Positions 50,967-60,308 of a DNA stretch of 64,000 nt are shown piece after piece (the first letter of the stretch is position 1; each line of letters begins with the position of its first letter). The notes below the pieces were generated by a model. The model searched no databases and was not told where the DNA came from. It worked only from the letters and a program-made list of their open reading frames with translations. The translations under genes and the position numbers were made by a program. The DNA is from an uncultured Gammaproteobacteria bacterium (GTDB taxonomy: Bacteria > Pseudomonadota > Gammaproteobacteria > HK1). The stretch covers positions 5,013,001 to 5,077,000 of the forward strand of contig OY282353.1 of assembly GCA_958295465.1 (NCBI GenBank), written 5' to 3'.

Positions 50967-52854
50967 CGCTGGCGCCGTCCGGTTTGCAGGGTGCGGGAAT
51001 TCCGTTGGCGAAACACGCCCACGTCAGCCGGCGCACGATTCGGTGGTTGGCGCCCACGGACAATCTCCCGGTGTGTCCGTCGAAGCTCGCGAGCCGATCC
51101 CCGGTGATGCGCCGCAGTCCCGTCGCGAGCCGGTAGGCGTCCGCCCCGAAGGCGTAGAGCCGTGGGAACCTCGAACCCCGCTCCGCGAGCGCGGCGCCGA
51201 TCTGCCCGTGCAGGAGCCGATCCGATTCCGACGGTGCGACCAGCCACGGCATGTCGCCGAACACCACTCCGTCGAGATCGCGGTCGTTGGTCGGATCGGG
51301 CACGCCGGACCAGACATGGGAGGTGGCATAGACCGGCAGCTCCGCCCCGTGGTGGAAGGCGAGCTGGGGCATGAGTTGGCGGGCGCCGGCAGGAAACGCG
51401 GCCATGAAGACGAAGTCCACGTCCTGCCGGCGGCGCGGCTCGTGCTCCACCCCGCGTCCGATGATGCGGCTCACGTCGCGCGCTCGCGCGTGGCTGCGCG
51501 AGACGCCAAGGGCCGCCGCGGTCGGCTCTCCGACGTCGGCCGCGGCCGGAGGCAGGACACGATGCTCGAGCAGCAGGCCGCCGAGCCGCTCCCATTCGCC
51601 GGCGAAGGCCCGGTAGACACGTTCACCCCATGCGCCCTCCCGGGTGAACACGATGGCCTTCGCGAATCCGCCGATCCATGCCTGCTCGGCGACCTGCCGC
51701 GCCTCCACCTCGGGCGAGAGGGTGAAGTGGTAGAGCTCCGGCACGGTGTGGTCCGGGCCGCACGTTCGAGCGTTCTCCGCGCCGGGGGTCGGGCTCCCGT
51801 CGGTCTCGTTCAACACCAGGGTGGTGACGAGCGGCGTGTCGCCGCACGCGAGGGAGGTGGCCGGTCCGCGTCGAAGCGGACCGACCACGAAATCCGCACC
51901 GGCTTCGACCGCGCGCGCGTAGACGACGTCGATCGCCTCGAACGAGGTGTCGTGGACCGCGATGGCCGGACGCTGCGCGTTCGCCGCGTCGGCGTACCAC
52001 GCGGCCAGAAACCCGTCCCTGATTGCTTCCGCCGCCTCGGTGAAGTCTCCATGAAAGGGGGCCAGCAATGCGATCAGGGTCGGCTGGCGCACCGATTCGC
52101 GCACTGCGCCGAGCATCGTGGCGACGATTTCTCCGTTGGCGGGATGGGTAGGGAATGCGGTCTGCCATTGCGTCAACGCACGTTCGAGGGCCGCGGGAGA
52201 TGATCGATGCTCTTCGAGGATTGCCGCGAGGCGAAGCCAGCCGGTCAACGTGCCGGCCGCGAGTGGCCGCTCCCGTTCCCGCCGGCTGCGGTCGGCGCGG
52301 GTGAGCGCATCCCACAGCGCGCTGTGGTTCGCTGCCCGAAGGGTGTCGTCAACGAGCACCGCATCGAGCGCGATCCGCTCCCGCGCCGCCTCCATGAAAC
52401 GGCCGGTATCCTCGTAGGCGCGCGCCCGAAGCAGATGGGCCTTCGTGGTGGATTCCGGGCCGAAACGGCTCTCCGGGACACCCGAGAGCAGCTCGATGGT
52501 CCGCTCCGGCGCACCCTGCCGCAACGCGAGGTCCGCCAACAGGAGGTCGCGTTGCGGCGCCAGATCTTCGGAGATGGCCTGTCCGGCAAGCTCTTCCATC
52601 AGTCCGGCGGCACGGCTTGGCCGCCCGACGTCGAGCAGCAGCGCGATGGCCTTCAACATCAGATCCTGAGCCGCCGCTCCCCGTGCGCCGCGCGACAGCG
52701 CCGCGTACTGGTTCGCGGCTTCCTCGTAACGGCCATCCGCGATGAACTCCAACGCCGTCGTCTCCGGCACGGCCTCGGCCGTCTCGCGCACCCCCGGGCC
52801 CTGGCACCCCGCGAGCACGATGACCGACATCATGGCGGCGAGAATCGTTCTCAT
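50935..52854 (-). CDS. lpoA: Penicillin-binding protein activator LpoA
   Basis: A 639-residue outer-membrane lipoprotein (signal MRTILAAMMSVIVLAGC, with lipobox LAGC). The N-terminal third has TPR-like repeats (RYEEAANQYAALSRGARGAA, LLLADLALRQGAPERTIELL). The rest is a periplasmic-binding fold (LIALLAPFHGDFTEAAEAIRDGF, FVVGPLRRG, VFMAAFPAGARQLMPQL). LpoA stimulates the bifunctional peptidoglycan synthase PBP1A. Start set at 52854; the longer frame adds a non-signal extension. It is divergent from rsmI, as in E. coli. Confidence 0.92.
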   Translation of the reverse strand: MRTILAAMMSVIVLAGCQGPGVRETAEAVPETTALEFIADGRYEEAANQYAALSRGARGAAAQDLMLKAIALLLDVGRPSRAAGLMEELAGQAISEDLAPQRDLLLADLALRQGAPERTIELLSGVPESRFGPESTTKAHLLRARAYEDTGRFMEAARERIALDAVLVDDTLRAANHSALWDALTRADRSRRERERPLAAGTLTGWLRLAAILEEHRSSPAALERALTQWQTAFPTHPANGEIVATMLGAVRESVRQPTLIALLAPFHGDFTEAAEAIRDGFLAAWYADAANAQRPAIAVHDTSFEAIDVVYARAVEAGADFVVGPLRRGPATSLACGDTPLVTTLVLNETDGSPTPGAENARTCGPDHTVPELYHFTLSPEVEARQVAEQAWIGGFAKAIVFTREGAWGERVYRAFAGEWERLGGLLLEHRVLPPAAADVGEPTAAALGVSRSHARARDVSRIIGRGVEHEPRRRQDVDFVFMAAFPAGARQLMPQLAFHHGAELPVYATSHVWSGVPDPTNDRDLDGVVFGDMPWLVAPSESDRLLHGQIGAALAERGSRFPRLYAFGADAYRLATGLRRITGDRLASFDGHTGRLSVGANHRIVRRLTWACFANGIPAPCKPDGASVESPEPSAVR

Positions 52855-53141
52855 GGAATCGTTCGGCTCATCCGCGTTCTCGCGTCGCGAATCGGTCGGA
52901 AATCCCTTCAACGGTATTTCGCCTGCGCGGCGAATCCGGCCCGGCCGCACCTCGACCTGTCGCGATCTGCATGGTACGGACCTGGTGGCGGTGATTCTGA
53001 AGCATTCGTCCCGGCGGGGCCAACCCGCCCTTCGTCAGGCGGAGGAAGCCGGCGCGCCGTCCCTCGCTCCGCCCCGTCAACCGATGGCGTGTCCGCCCGC
53101 TACCCATTGCCGGCTGCGCTACACTGCGTCCGGGCGCTGTC
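52855..53141. other. 287-bp divergent region between lpoA and rsmI
   Basis: No gene or repeat is seen. It must carry both promoters. No clear -35/-10 pair stands out. Confidence 0.35.
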
Positions 53142-54020
53142 GTGGTGGAGACTCCGGACTTGGCGGGGCACGGGACGCACGGCGTGCTGTACGTGGTGGC
53201 GACCCCGATAGGGAATCTCGACGATCTCTCGGGGCGCGCGTGCATGGTGTTGCGCGAGGTCGATACGGTGCTTGCCGAAGATACGCGGCGGACGAGGACG
53301 CTGTTCGACCGGTATGCGATTTCGACCCCGACCCGGGCCTTCCACGAGCACAACGAACGCGAGCAGACCCCGTGGGTCCTCGCCCGGCTGCTGGAAGGGA
53401 AACGCTTTGCGCTGGTCAGCGACGCCGGAACGCCCCTCGTGAACGATCCGGGATACGTGCTGGTGCGCGAAGCACGCTCGCATGACGTTCCGGTGCATTG
53501 CGTGCCGGGGCCGAGCGCGGTCACCGCGGCGCTCAGCATCTCCGGGCTCCCCACCGATCGGTTCACCTTCGAAGGATTCCTGCCGGCGCGCCGGCCGCGA
53601 AGGGTGCGTGCGATCGAGAGGCTGGCGGGAGAGACACGGACGATGGTGTTCTACGAGGCGCCGCATCGAATCGTGGAAGCGCTGGCCGATCTCCGCGCGG
53701 TGTTCGGGGACGATCGCGAGGCGGTGATCGCCCGCGAGCTCACCAAGCGTTTCGAATCGGTCTTCGCGGGGCGCCTCGACCATCTGCTGACCCAGGCCCG
53801 GGACGGCCGGGTCCCGGCCCGCGGCGAGATCGTGGTGGTGGTGCGCGGAGGGGTGCCCGCGCCGGTCGATGACGACGCGACGGATGCGGTGCTTCGGGCG
53901 ATGCTCGACGAAGAAATCCCGGTGGGGCAGGCTGCGGCGGTGGCGGCGCGGCTGACCGGACGGCCGCGCAACGCCCTGTACCGCCGCGCGCTGGAGCTCG
54001 CCGGCGACTCCCGGGCGTGA
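53142..54020 (+). CDS. rsmI: 16S rRNA (cytidine1402-2'-O)-methyltransferase RsmI
   Basis: A 292-residue tetrapyrrole-methylase-fold enzyme. Landmarks: LYVVATPIGNLDDLSGRA, VLAEDTRRTRTLF, FALVSDAGTPLVNDPGYVLVR, HCVPGPSAVTAALSISGLPT and YEAPHRIVEALADL. It methylates the ribose of C1402 in 16S rRNA; the base methylation of the same nucleotide is made by RsmH, encoded 1.8 kb downstream. It uses GTG at 53142. The 240 bp to rnpB hold an inverted copy of the dispersed repeat. Confidence 0.95.
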   Translation: MVETPDLAGHGTHGVLYVVATPIGNLDDLSGRACMVLREVDTVLAEDTRRTRTLFDRYAISTPTRAFHEHNEREQTPWVLARLLEGKRFALVSDAGTPLVNDPGYVLVREARSHDVPVHCVPGPSAVTAALSISGLPTDRFTFEGFLPARRPRRVRAIERLAGETRTMVFYEAPHRIVEALADLRAVFGDDREAVIARELTKRFESVFAGRLDHLLTQARDGRVPARGEIVVVVRGGVPAPVDDDATDAVLRAMLDEEIPVGQAAAVAARLTGRPRNALYRRALELAGDSRA

Positions 54021-54106
54021 TCGGGCATAGCCCGCATTTCTCACCAGCCGCCGGTGGCCGGGGCGCGACGCCTGCCTCCATCCGGAGCCGGCGTCTCTCG
54101 CCGGCC

Positions 54107-54175
54107 TTCCGGGACGCGATTCACGACGGGATTTCCCGGCCGCTCCAGCCGCCCGGGCATTCAATTACGGCGTTC
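54107..54175 (-). repeat. Dispersed intergenic repeat (copy E, inverted, partial)
   Basis: Read on the minus strand, TGAATGCCCGGGCGGCTGGA and CGGCCGGGAAATCCCG match the right half of 27967-28095. It is the only copy in inverse orientation and lies just upstream of rnpB. Confidence 0.6.
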
Positions 54176-54226
54176 CTGCCGGCGGGGTCGGGATTGGCCC
54201 AGGGGGCGTTCCACCGGGACGTGGTC

Positions 54227-54255
54227 TTGAAACACGGTACGCTCGTGTCACACTG
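54227..54255 (+). promoter_or_regulatory. Possible rnpB promoter
   Basis: TTGAAA at 54227-54232 fits a -35 box. A weak -10 (ACACTG or CACACT) follows at 16-17 bases, ending about ten bases before the predicted RNA 5' end at 54262. The -10 is poor, so confidence is low. Confidence 0.35.
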
Positions 54256-54261
54256 CGCCGA

Positions 54262-54633
54262 GCGGGAGTCGACCGGGCAGTCGCTGCTTCGAATTTCGGG
54301 GCGGAGGAAAGTCCGGGCTCCGCAGGGCAGGGTGCCAGGTAACGCCTGGGGGGCGCGAGCCCACGGAAAGTGCCACAGAAAACAGACCGCCTCCGGTCCG
54401 CGAGGATGCGAGGCAAGGGTGAAAAGGTGCGGTAAGAGCGCACCGCGCCGGTGGTAACACCGGTGGCAGGGTAAACCCCACCCGGAGCAAGACCAAATAG
54501 GGGAGCGGGTCGCCGGCCGGCGACCAGGCGTGGCCCGCGCCGCTCCCGGGTAGGTCGCTACAGGCGTACGGCGACGTGCGTCGCAGATGAATGGCTGCCT
54601 TCGACAGAACCCGGCTTACAGGTCGGCTCCCGC
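54262..54633 (+). ncRNA. rnpB: RNase P RNA (class A)
   Basis: About 372 nt with the full conserved core: GAGGAAAGTCCGGGCTCC near 54303, GCAGGGTGCCAGGTAACGCC, AAGGGTGAAAAGGTGCGGTA, AGAGCGCACCGCGC, GGTAAACCCCACCCGGAGCA, CAAATAGGG and the 3' segment GACAGAACCCGGCTTACAG. The ends pair: GCGGGAGTCGACC at 54262-54274 with GGTCGGCTCCCGC at 54621-54633. It is the catalytic subunit of tRNA 5' processing. Location between rsmI and mraZ is typical of gammaproteobacteria. Confidence 0.97.
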
Positions 54634-55033
54634 TTCCTTCAGGCAGAACGGCCCGCTTCGCGGGTCCGCTCCGGGCGATCCTCCCGTGCAAGCCGGCCAC
54701 ACCGCCTCGGCAGGTCTTCGGCGACGGAGGGCGCTTCGCCTTCCGGCTCCGGTGGGCCCAGGTGGATCCGTTTGTCCGCGGTTCGCATGGCCGCGATATC
54801 AGAGGTGGCGTCGAGGATTTCCCGATTTTCCCCGCCAGCTTCAGGTATGATCATATAACTCATTGAATATTATTGAATTATCTAAGATCCGAGAGAGGTG
54901 GTCATCTCCCCGGCACCTGTCGGGTTTCCGGATCATATGGCCAAGGTGGGATTTAGTATTCATTTTTCTTGAATTTTTGGATTGAAGTGGTCTAAGGTGG
55001 TGGCAAGTGTAGTTTCTAGCTGCGGGGACTCCA
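54634..55033. other. 400-bp region between rnpB and mraZ
   Basis: The first 200 bases are GC-rich without a gene. From about 54845 to 55015 the sequence becomes markedly AT-rich (for example TATGATCATATAACT and GAATATTATTGAATTATC), as expected of the main dcw promoter region. It contains the MraZ-type repeats at 54985-55011 and extra AAGGTGG or AGGTGGT elements at 54894 and 54943. Confidence 0.6.
54969..55011 (+). promoter_or_regulatory. Candidate dcw promoter with MraZ-type repeats
   Basis: TTGAAT (54969-54974) and TAAGGT (54993-54998) form a -35/-10 pair with an 18-bp spacer. Overlapping it are three repeats at a 10-bp period: AAGTGGT (54985), AGGTGGT (54995) and AAGTGTA (55005). MraZ is known to repress its own operon by binding short G-rich repeats spaced by one helical turn. 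The assignment is inferred from spacing and position 25 bp before mraZ. Confidence 0.55.
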
Positions 55034-55522
55034 GTGTTTCGCGGCAGCCACCAGCTCAACATGGACGCCAAGGGCAGGATCGCGGTGCCGAAAAGGTACC
55101 GCGACTGCATCATGGCGGAATCCGCCTTCCAGATGGTGATCACCAAGGGTGAGTACGAGGATTGCCTCGTGGTGTACCCCCTCGCGGAGTGGAAGCGTAT
55201 CGAGGACAGGCTGCGCCAGCATCCCGATCTGAGGCCGGAGGCGGAGGACGAGGCGAGAGCCCGGGCGGAATGGACGTGCCGCCTGGTGATCGGCAACGCC
55301 ACCGACTGCGAGATCGACTCGCATGGCCGCCTGCTGATCCCCCCGCCGCTGCGCGCGCATGCCGATCTCAAGAAGGAGGTGTCGATGGTCGGCTGGGGCG
55401 AGAAATTCGAGCTGTGGAACGCGTCGAAATGGAGTGCGCGCAGCAGCGAGGAGTTCGCCGGGAACAAGGCATGGACTCACCGGCCGCGAGCCGGTTCGGC
55501 GAGCCCTGCGACATCCTCGTGA
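55034..55522 (+). CDS. mraZ: Transcriptional regulator MraZ
   Basis: A 162-residue protein with two AbrB-like domains: FRGSHQLNMDAKGRIAVPKRYRD (residues 2-24) and VIGNATDCEIDSHGRLLIPPPLRAH (about residues 85-110). Starts at GTG. It is the first gene of the division and cell-wall cluster and represses it by binding direct repeats in the promoter. A proline/serine-rich tail of about 20 residues follows the usual end. Confidence 0.95.
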   Translation: MFRGSHQLNMDAKGRIAVPKRYRDCIMAESAFQMVITKGEYEDCLVVYPLAEWKRIEDRLRQHPDLRPEAEDEARARAEWTCRLVIGNATDCEIDSHGRLLIPPPLRAHADLKKEVSMVGWGEKFELWNASKWSARSSEEFAGNKAWTHRPRAGSASPATSS

Positions 55523-55831
55523 GCCGGTCCGCCTCTCCCAACGATGCTCCCGGCCTCGGATCACCGCCGTGAACGACGATGCGATGCAGGCGGCTGAATC
55601 GGGACTTCCCCCCTTCGGGGGAGGGGGGCGGGGACGATGAGGCGCCGAACGGGGACCGAGCCGCGTGAGTCGCTGCGAGGCGGCCTGTTTCCGGGAACCG
55701 GCCCAGGGGCTGCGGCCCCGGCAGGCATGCGTTTCGAGAGGTTCCGGGGCGCGAGGTCGTTTCGCCGCCGGTGTTGTGCGCGGGAGCGCACCGGTGTGCT
55801 CCATCGGCGATCCGCACGGACACTGCACGAC
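55523..55831. other. 309-bp gap between mraZ and rsmH
   Basis: Unusually long for this position, where mraZ and rsmH are normally close. It has a CCCCC-TTC-GGGGG hairpin at 55609-55621. The rsmH frame is open back to 55637, but the extension (rich in Arg and Gly) does not look like the family. Confidence 0.5.
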
Positions 55832-56782
55832 ATGGGCGGTCATGCATCAGGGCACGTTCCCGTCATGCTCGACGAGGTCGTCGAGGCGGTTGCGCCGCGC
55901 CCCGGCGGCTGCTACGTCGATTGCACGTTCGGGCGTGGCGGACATACCCGGGCGTTGCTCGATCGAATCGAGCCGGCGGGCCGGGTGCTGGCCATCGACC
56001 GCGATCCGCAAGCGGTGGAGGCCGCGCGCGAACTCGCCCGTTCCGATCCGCGAGTGTCGGCGCACCACGCGCGCTTCGGCGAAATCGGCGACATCGTGAG
56101 CGCTGCCGGCCTCACCGGGCGCGTTGACGGGATGCTGATGGACCTCGGCGTCTCCTCCCCCCAACTCGACGAACCCGGGCGCGGATTCAGCTTCCTGCAC
56201 GACGGACCCCTGGACATGCGGATGGATCCGGGGGCCGGCGTATCCGCGGCCGAGTGGCTCGCGGACGCATCCGAGCAGGAGATCGGGCGGATATTGCGCG
56301 AGCTCGGCGAAGAACGCGCGGCGCGGCGCATCGCGCGCGCGGTGGCGGCCGAACGCGGGCGAGGCACTCCGGTCGAATCCACCCGGCGGCTGGCGGCCAT
56401 CGTCGCGAGCGTCGTGCGAAGGGGCGGAACCCGTGCCCGCGTGCATCCCGCGACCCGCACCTTCCAGGCCATGCGGATGCACGTCAACGACGAGCTTGGA
56501 GAGCTGGAGCGGGGACTCGCGGCGGCGCCGCACCTGCTCGTTCCGGGTGGAAGGCTCGTGGTGCTGAGCTTCCATTCCCTCGAAGACCGCATCGTCAAAC
56601 GCTTCATGCGGGGCGACGATGCGGTCCCCGCATACCCACGCCGCCTGCCTCTCGTCGATGGGCGCCGTTGCGCCGGCGCCATGACCCCGGTGGCGTCGGC
56701 CCGGCGGCCGCGTGAAGGCGAGGTCGCGGCGAACCCGCGTTCCCGCAGTGCGGTGCTGCGGGTGGCGGAGCGGAGCCGGTGA
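55832..56782 (+). CDS. rsmH: 16S rRNA (cytosine1402-N4)-methyltransferase RsmH
   Basis: A 316-residue enzyme of normal family length from ATG at 55832: HVPVMLDEVVEAVAPRPGG, YVDCTFGRGGHTRALLDRI (SAM motif), GVSSPQLDEPGRGFSFLHDGPLDMRMDP and LSFHSLEDRIVKRFMR. It completes the m4Cm modification of C1402 started by RsmI. The start context lacks a clear Shine-Dalgarno. The stop overlaps the ftsL start. Confidence 0.95.
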   Translation: MGGHASGHVPVMLDEVVEAVAPRPGGCYVDCTFGRGGHTRALLDRIEPAGRVLAIDRDPQAVEAARELARSDPRVSAHHARFGEIGDIVSAAGLTGRVDGMLMDLGVSSPQLDEPGRGFSFLHDGPLDMRMDPGAGVSAAEWLADASEQEIGRILRELGEERAARRIARAVAAERGRGTPVESTRRLAAIVASVVRRGGTRARVHPATRTFQAMRMHVNDELGELERGLAAAPHLLVPGGRLVVLSFHSLEDRIVKRFMRGDDAVPAYPRRLPLVDGRRCAGAMTPVASARRPREGEVAANPRSRSAVLRVAERSR

Positions 56783-57060
56783 TGCGGACCGCGATCGCCA
56801 CCGGCATCCTCCTGCTCGCGGTCGTCGCGAGCGCGGTGCTGGTCGTGCGGACGCAGCACGAGCGCCGGAGCCTGTTCGTCGAACTCGACGAGCTCGACGA
56901 ACGGCGCGATCGACTCCAGGTCGAGTGGGGAAAGCTCCAGATCGAGCAGAGTACCTGGGCCGCGAGCGATCGGATCGAACGAATCGCAGCGGAGAAGCTG
57001 CACCTCCACCTGTCCCGCGCGGGTGCGACCGTGCTGGTCGCCGCCGAGCCGGGGGATTGA
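56782..57060 (+). CDS. ftsL: Cell division protein FtsL
   Basis: A 92-residue bitopic protein: membrane segment IATGILLLAVVASAVLVV, then a leucine-zipper-like coiled coil (LFVELDELDERRDRLQVEWGKLQIEQ) and SDRIERIAAEKLHLHL. It forms the FtsQLB complex that activates septal synthesis by FtsWI. Either ATG 56782 or the adjacent GTG 56779 may be used. It sits three bases before ftsI. Confidence 0.92.
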   Translation: MRTAIATGILLLAVVASAVLVVRTQHERRSLFVELDELDERRDRLQVEWGKLQIEQSTWAASDRIERIAAEKLHLHLSRAGATVLVAAEPGD

Positions 57061-57063
57061 CCG

Positions 57064-58803
57064 ATGGGTAGCCGCATGTCCACCAAACCATTCTTTCCCC
57101 GATGGCATCTCGTTGCTGCGTGCGTCGTCGTGGCCGCGGCCGGATTGATATGGCGTGTGGTCGATCTGCAGCTCAACCACAACGCGTTCCTGAATGAAGA
57201 GGGTGACGCCCGCCATCTGCGCATCGAGAAGATTCCCGCACATCGCGGGATGCTCCTCGATCGCAACGGCGAACCGCTCGCGGTCAGCACCCCGCTCGCG
57301 TCGGTATGGGTGAATCCCGGGAAACTGGCGGCCTCGCGTTCGAGGTGGCCGGAGATCGAGCATGCCCTTACCCTCGATCCGGGCTCGATCGAGCAGGTGA
57401 TCGAAGGGCGGAGCAACCGCGGGTTCGTCTATGTGCGCCGCCATGTCGATCCTTCCGTCGCCGAGGCGGTCGGTGCGCTCGGCATGAACGGGGTGCACTT
57501 GAAGCCCGAGTACCGTCGGTACTACCCGATGGGCGGGGCGGCCAGCCACGTCCTCGGGTTCACCGGCATCGACGACACCGGCCAGGAAGGACTCGAGCTG
57601 GCGTTCGACGACGTACTGTCCGGCGAGAGCGGCGCGAGGCGGGTCGTCAAGGACCGCCTGGGACGGATCGTGGAGAACCTGGAGAGGATCCGCCCCGCGT
57701 ATCCGGGGCGTGACATCGTCCTGAGCATCGATCGGCGGATCCAGTCCCTGACCTACCGGGCGCTTCGGCAGGGGGTGCAACGTCATCGTGCCCGGGCCGG
57801 CTCCGCGGTAGTCCTGGACGTGCGTACCGGAGAAGTGCTGGCGATGGCCAACCTGCCTTCGTTCAACCCGAACGATCGCGGGGATCGGTCGAGCCGGCGC
57901 TTCCGGAACCGTGCGGTCACGGATCTGCTGGAACCGGGCTCCACGGTCAAGCCGTTCACGGTGGCGGCGGCGCTGCAGGCGGGGATCGTCCGTCCGGACT
58001 CGATCCTCGACACACGGCCGGGTTTCATGAAGGTCGGCCGGCATACGATCAGCGATGTCCGGAACTACGGCGTCATCGACGTCCGAATGGTCATCAAGAA
58101 GTCGAGCAACGTGGGGGCCGGCAAGCTCGCCCTGGAGCTGGATCCCGCCGACCTCCGGGACATGTTCCACCGGGTCGGCTTCGGGGCATCGACCGGGAGC
58201 CGATTTCCCGGTGAGGCGGAGGGCGCGCTGACCGACTCCGGCGGCTGGCGCAAGATCCATCGCGTCACCCTGTCGTTCGGATACGGACTCTCCACCACCC
58301 CGCTGCAGATCGCCCGGGCTTACGCCGCATTCGGCAATGGTGGCGTGCTTCCCGAGGTAAGCTTCATCAAGACCAACGGCACCGCGCCCGCTCCACGGGC
58401 GATGCCCGCCTCCGTCGCCGGCCAGGTTCTCGGGATGCTCGAAGAAGTGGTCGAGCCGGGAGGGACGGCTCTCCGGGCGCGGGTGGACGGCTACCGTGTC
58501 GGCGGGAAGACGGGGACCACCAGGAAGTCGGAAGCCGGCGGCTACAGCCAGGACCGATACCACTCGGCATTTGCCGGCCTGGCGCCGATGAGCGGCCCGA
58601 GGCTCTCGGTGGTGGTGGTCATCGACGAGCCCGGGGGCGACGACTACTACGGGGGGGTGGTCGCGGCCCCGGTGTTCTCGGACATCGTGGAGGGCTCGTT
58701 GCGCGTGCTGGGTATCGCACCCGACGACCCGGAGATGATGCGAAGCCCCGTGATCAGCGTCGCTGCGGCGTCGCCGGCCCCGCGGTCGGAGAGGACCCCA
58801 TGA
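57064..58803 (+). CDS. ftsI: Peptidoglycan transpeptidase FtsI (PBP3)
   Basis: A 579-residue class B PBP. N-terminal membrane anchor (HLVAACVVVAAAGLIWRVV), dimerisation domain beginning HRGMLLDRNGEPLAVSTP, and the transpeptidase domain with the three active-site motifs: SxxK in EPGSTVKPF (about residue 299), SxN in KSSNVG (about residue 347) and KTG in VGGKTGTTRK (about residue 482). It cross-links septal peptidoglycan. Overlaps murE by 4 bp. Confidence 0.96.
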   Translation: MGSRMSTKPFFPRWHLVAACVVVAAAGLIWRVVDLQLNHNAFLNEEGDARHLRIEKIPAHRGMLLDRNGEPLAVSTPLASVWVNPGKLAASRSRWPEIEHALTLDPGSIEQVIEGRSNRGFVYVRRHVDPSVAEAVGALGMNGVHLKPEYRRYYPMGGAASHVLGFTGIDDTGQEGLELAFDDVLSGESGARRVVKDRLGRIVENLERIRPAYPGRDIVLSIDRRIQSLTYRALRQGVQRHRARAGSAVVLDVRTGEVLAMANLPSFNPNDRGDRSSRRFRNRAVTDLLEPGSTVKPFTVAAALQAGIVRPDSILDTRPGFMKVGRHTISDVRNYGVIDVRMVIKKSSNVGAGKLALELDPADLRDMFHRVGFGASTGSRFPGEAEGALTDSGGWRKIHRVTLSFGYGLSTTPLQIARAYAAFGNGGVLPEVSFIKTNGTAPAPRAMPASVAGQVLGMLEEVVEPGGTALRARVDGYRVGGKTGTTRKSEAGGYSQDRYHSAFAGLAPMSGPRLSVVVVIDEPGGDDYYGGVVAAPVFSDIVEGSLRVLGIAPDDPEMMRSPVISVAAASPAPRSERTP

Positions 58804-60308
58804 ACGTGCCGGCGCCGGTGTGCGACGCTTCGACCTCCCCGAGCCTGGGGACACTGCTCGAGGGATACGCGTCGATCCCCGTCCGGCTCGACCGGGCGGT
58901 GACCGCGGTATGCGACGACAGTCGCGCGGTGGTGCCCGGAGCGTTGTTCTTTGCACGCCAGGGCCAGCGGGTCGATGCGAGCCGATTCACGGCCGGCGCG
59001 ATCGCATCCGGCGCCGCGGCCGTCGTCATCGAGGGCGGATCGGCGCGCGCGCGGCTCGACGCGGGGACGGTGGTGGTGGGAGCCCCCGACGTCGCGAGCG
59101 CGATGGGACACGCCGCGTCGCGTTTCTACGGAGACCCGTCGGGGCGCCTGTCCGTTGCCGCGGTGACCGGAACGAACGGAAAGACGAGCGTCGCGCATCT
59201 CGCGGCGCGAGGCTGCGGGGATCGATGCGCGGTGATGGGCACCCTGGGCGCCGGCCGGCCGGGGGCGCTGGACACCGCGACCCTCACCACCCCGGGTTCG
59301 ATCGAGATCCACCGCCGGCTTGCGGAGCTGCTGGATTCCGGGATCGACATGCTGGTCATGGAGGTCTCGTCCCACGCGCTCGACCAGCGCCGGATCGACG
59401 CGGTGCACGTCGATACCGCAGTGTTCACCAACCTGAGCCGCGATCACCTCGACTACCACCCGGGCATGGACGCCTATGCGCGCGCCAAGGCGTCCCTGTT
59501 CGACATGCCGGGCCTCGCGCATGCGGTGATCAACAGCGACGATCCGTTCGGACGTGATCTGCTCGGTTCGCTGTCGGCCGGTGTCGAATCCGTCGCGCTG
59601 ACCCTCGATGACGGGCGCCCTCCGGTTGCCTCCACGCCGGTCCTGCGGGGCCGCACCACCCTGGAGGGGCAGGGGTTGTCGCTGGACGTTGCATCGCCGT
59701 GGGGAAACGGGACACTGGCTACCCGCCTCATCGGCCGGTTCAACGCGTACAACCTGCTGGCGGCGATCGCGGTCGCGTGCCTTCACGGACACCGGCTCGA
59801 GGCGGTGCTCGACCGGTTGGGCGGCGCCGAGCCGATTACAGGCCGAATGCAACGGATGGGCGGCGGCCCGCGGCCCCTCGTCGTCGTCGATTACTCGCAT
59901 ACCCCCGACGCCTTGCGCAACGCCCTGGCCGCGCTCAGGCCGCTCTGCGAGGGAGCGCTCTGGTGCGTGTTCGGATGCGGCGGGGAGCGGGACCGCGGCA
60001 AGCGGCCGCAGATGGCGGAGGCGGCGCAAGCGGGCGCCGACAGGATCATCGTCACCGACGACAATCCCCGCGGCGAGAACGGCGACGCGATCGTCGCCGA
60101 CATCATCGAAGGATTCACCGAGCCCGGCACCGTACGTATCGAACGTGACCGCGGGCGGGCGATTCACCGTGCGATCACCGGAGCACGTGCGGCCGACGTG
60201 GTGCTGATCGCGGGCAAGGGACACGAGCTCAGCCAGGAGTGCAACGGCGCCAGGCTGCCGTTCAGCGATACCGCGGCGGCGCGCCGTGCATTGGAGGCAT
60301 GGCGGTGA
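58800..60308 (+). CDS. murE: UDP-MurNAc-tripeptide synthetase MurE (mDAP-adding)
   Basis: A 502-residue Mur ligase. ATP loop VTGTNGKTSVAHL (about residue 122), EVSSHALDQRRID, LSRDHLDYHPGM and the C-terminal DDNPRGENGD. The DNPR motif marks ligases that add meso-diaminopimelate rather than lysine, consistent with a Gram-negative cell wall. It overlaps ftsI and murF, so the cluster is tightly coupled. Confidence 0.95.
   Translation: MNVPAPVCDASTSPSLGTLLEGYASIPVRLDRAVTAVCDDSRAVVPGALFFARQGQRVDASRFTAGAIASGAAAVVIEGGSARARLDAGTVVVGAPDVASAMGHAASRFYGDPSGRLSVAAVTGTNGKTSVAHLAARGCGDRCAVMGTLGAGRPGALDTATLTTPGSIEIHRRLAELLDSGIDMLVMEVSSHALDQRRIDAVHVDTAVFTNLSRDHLDYHPGMDAYARAKASLFDMPGLAHAVINSDDPFGRDLLGSLSAGVESVALTLDDGRPPVASTPVLRGRTTLEGQGLSLDVASPWGNGTLATRLIGRFNAYNLLAAIAVACLHGHRLEAVLDRLGGAEPITGRMQRMGGGPRPLVVVDYSHTPDALRNALAALRPLCEGALWCVFGCGGERDRGKRPQMAEAAQAGADRIIVTDDNPRGENGDAIVADIIEGFTEPGTVRIERDRGRAIHRAITGARAADVVLIAGKGHELSQECNGARLPFSDTAAARRALEAWR

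Noticed and set aside
55637..55831. Longer start for rsmH.
   Set aside because: The extension is Arg/Gly-rich and unlike the family; the ATG at 55832 gives the standard N-terminus and length.
55912..58956. A 1014-codon minus-strand frame across rsmH, ftsL and ftsI.
   Set aside because: It is antisense to genes with catalytic motifs intact and has a low-complexity Arg/His/Pro composition.
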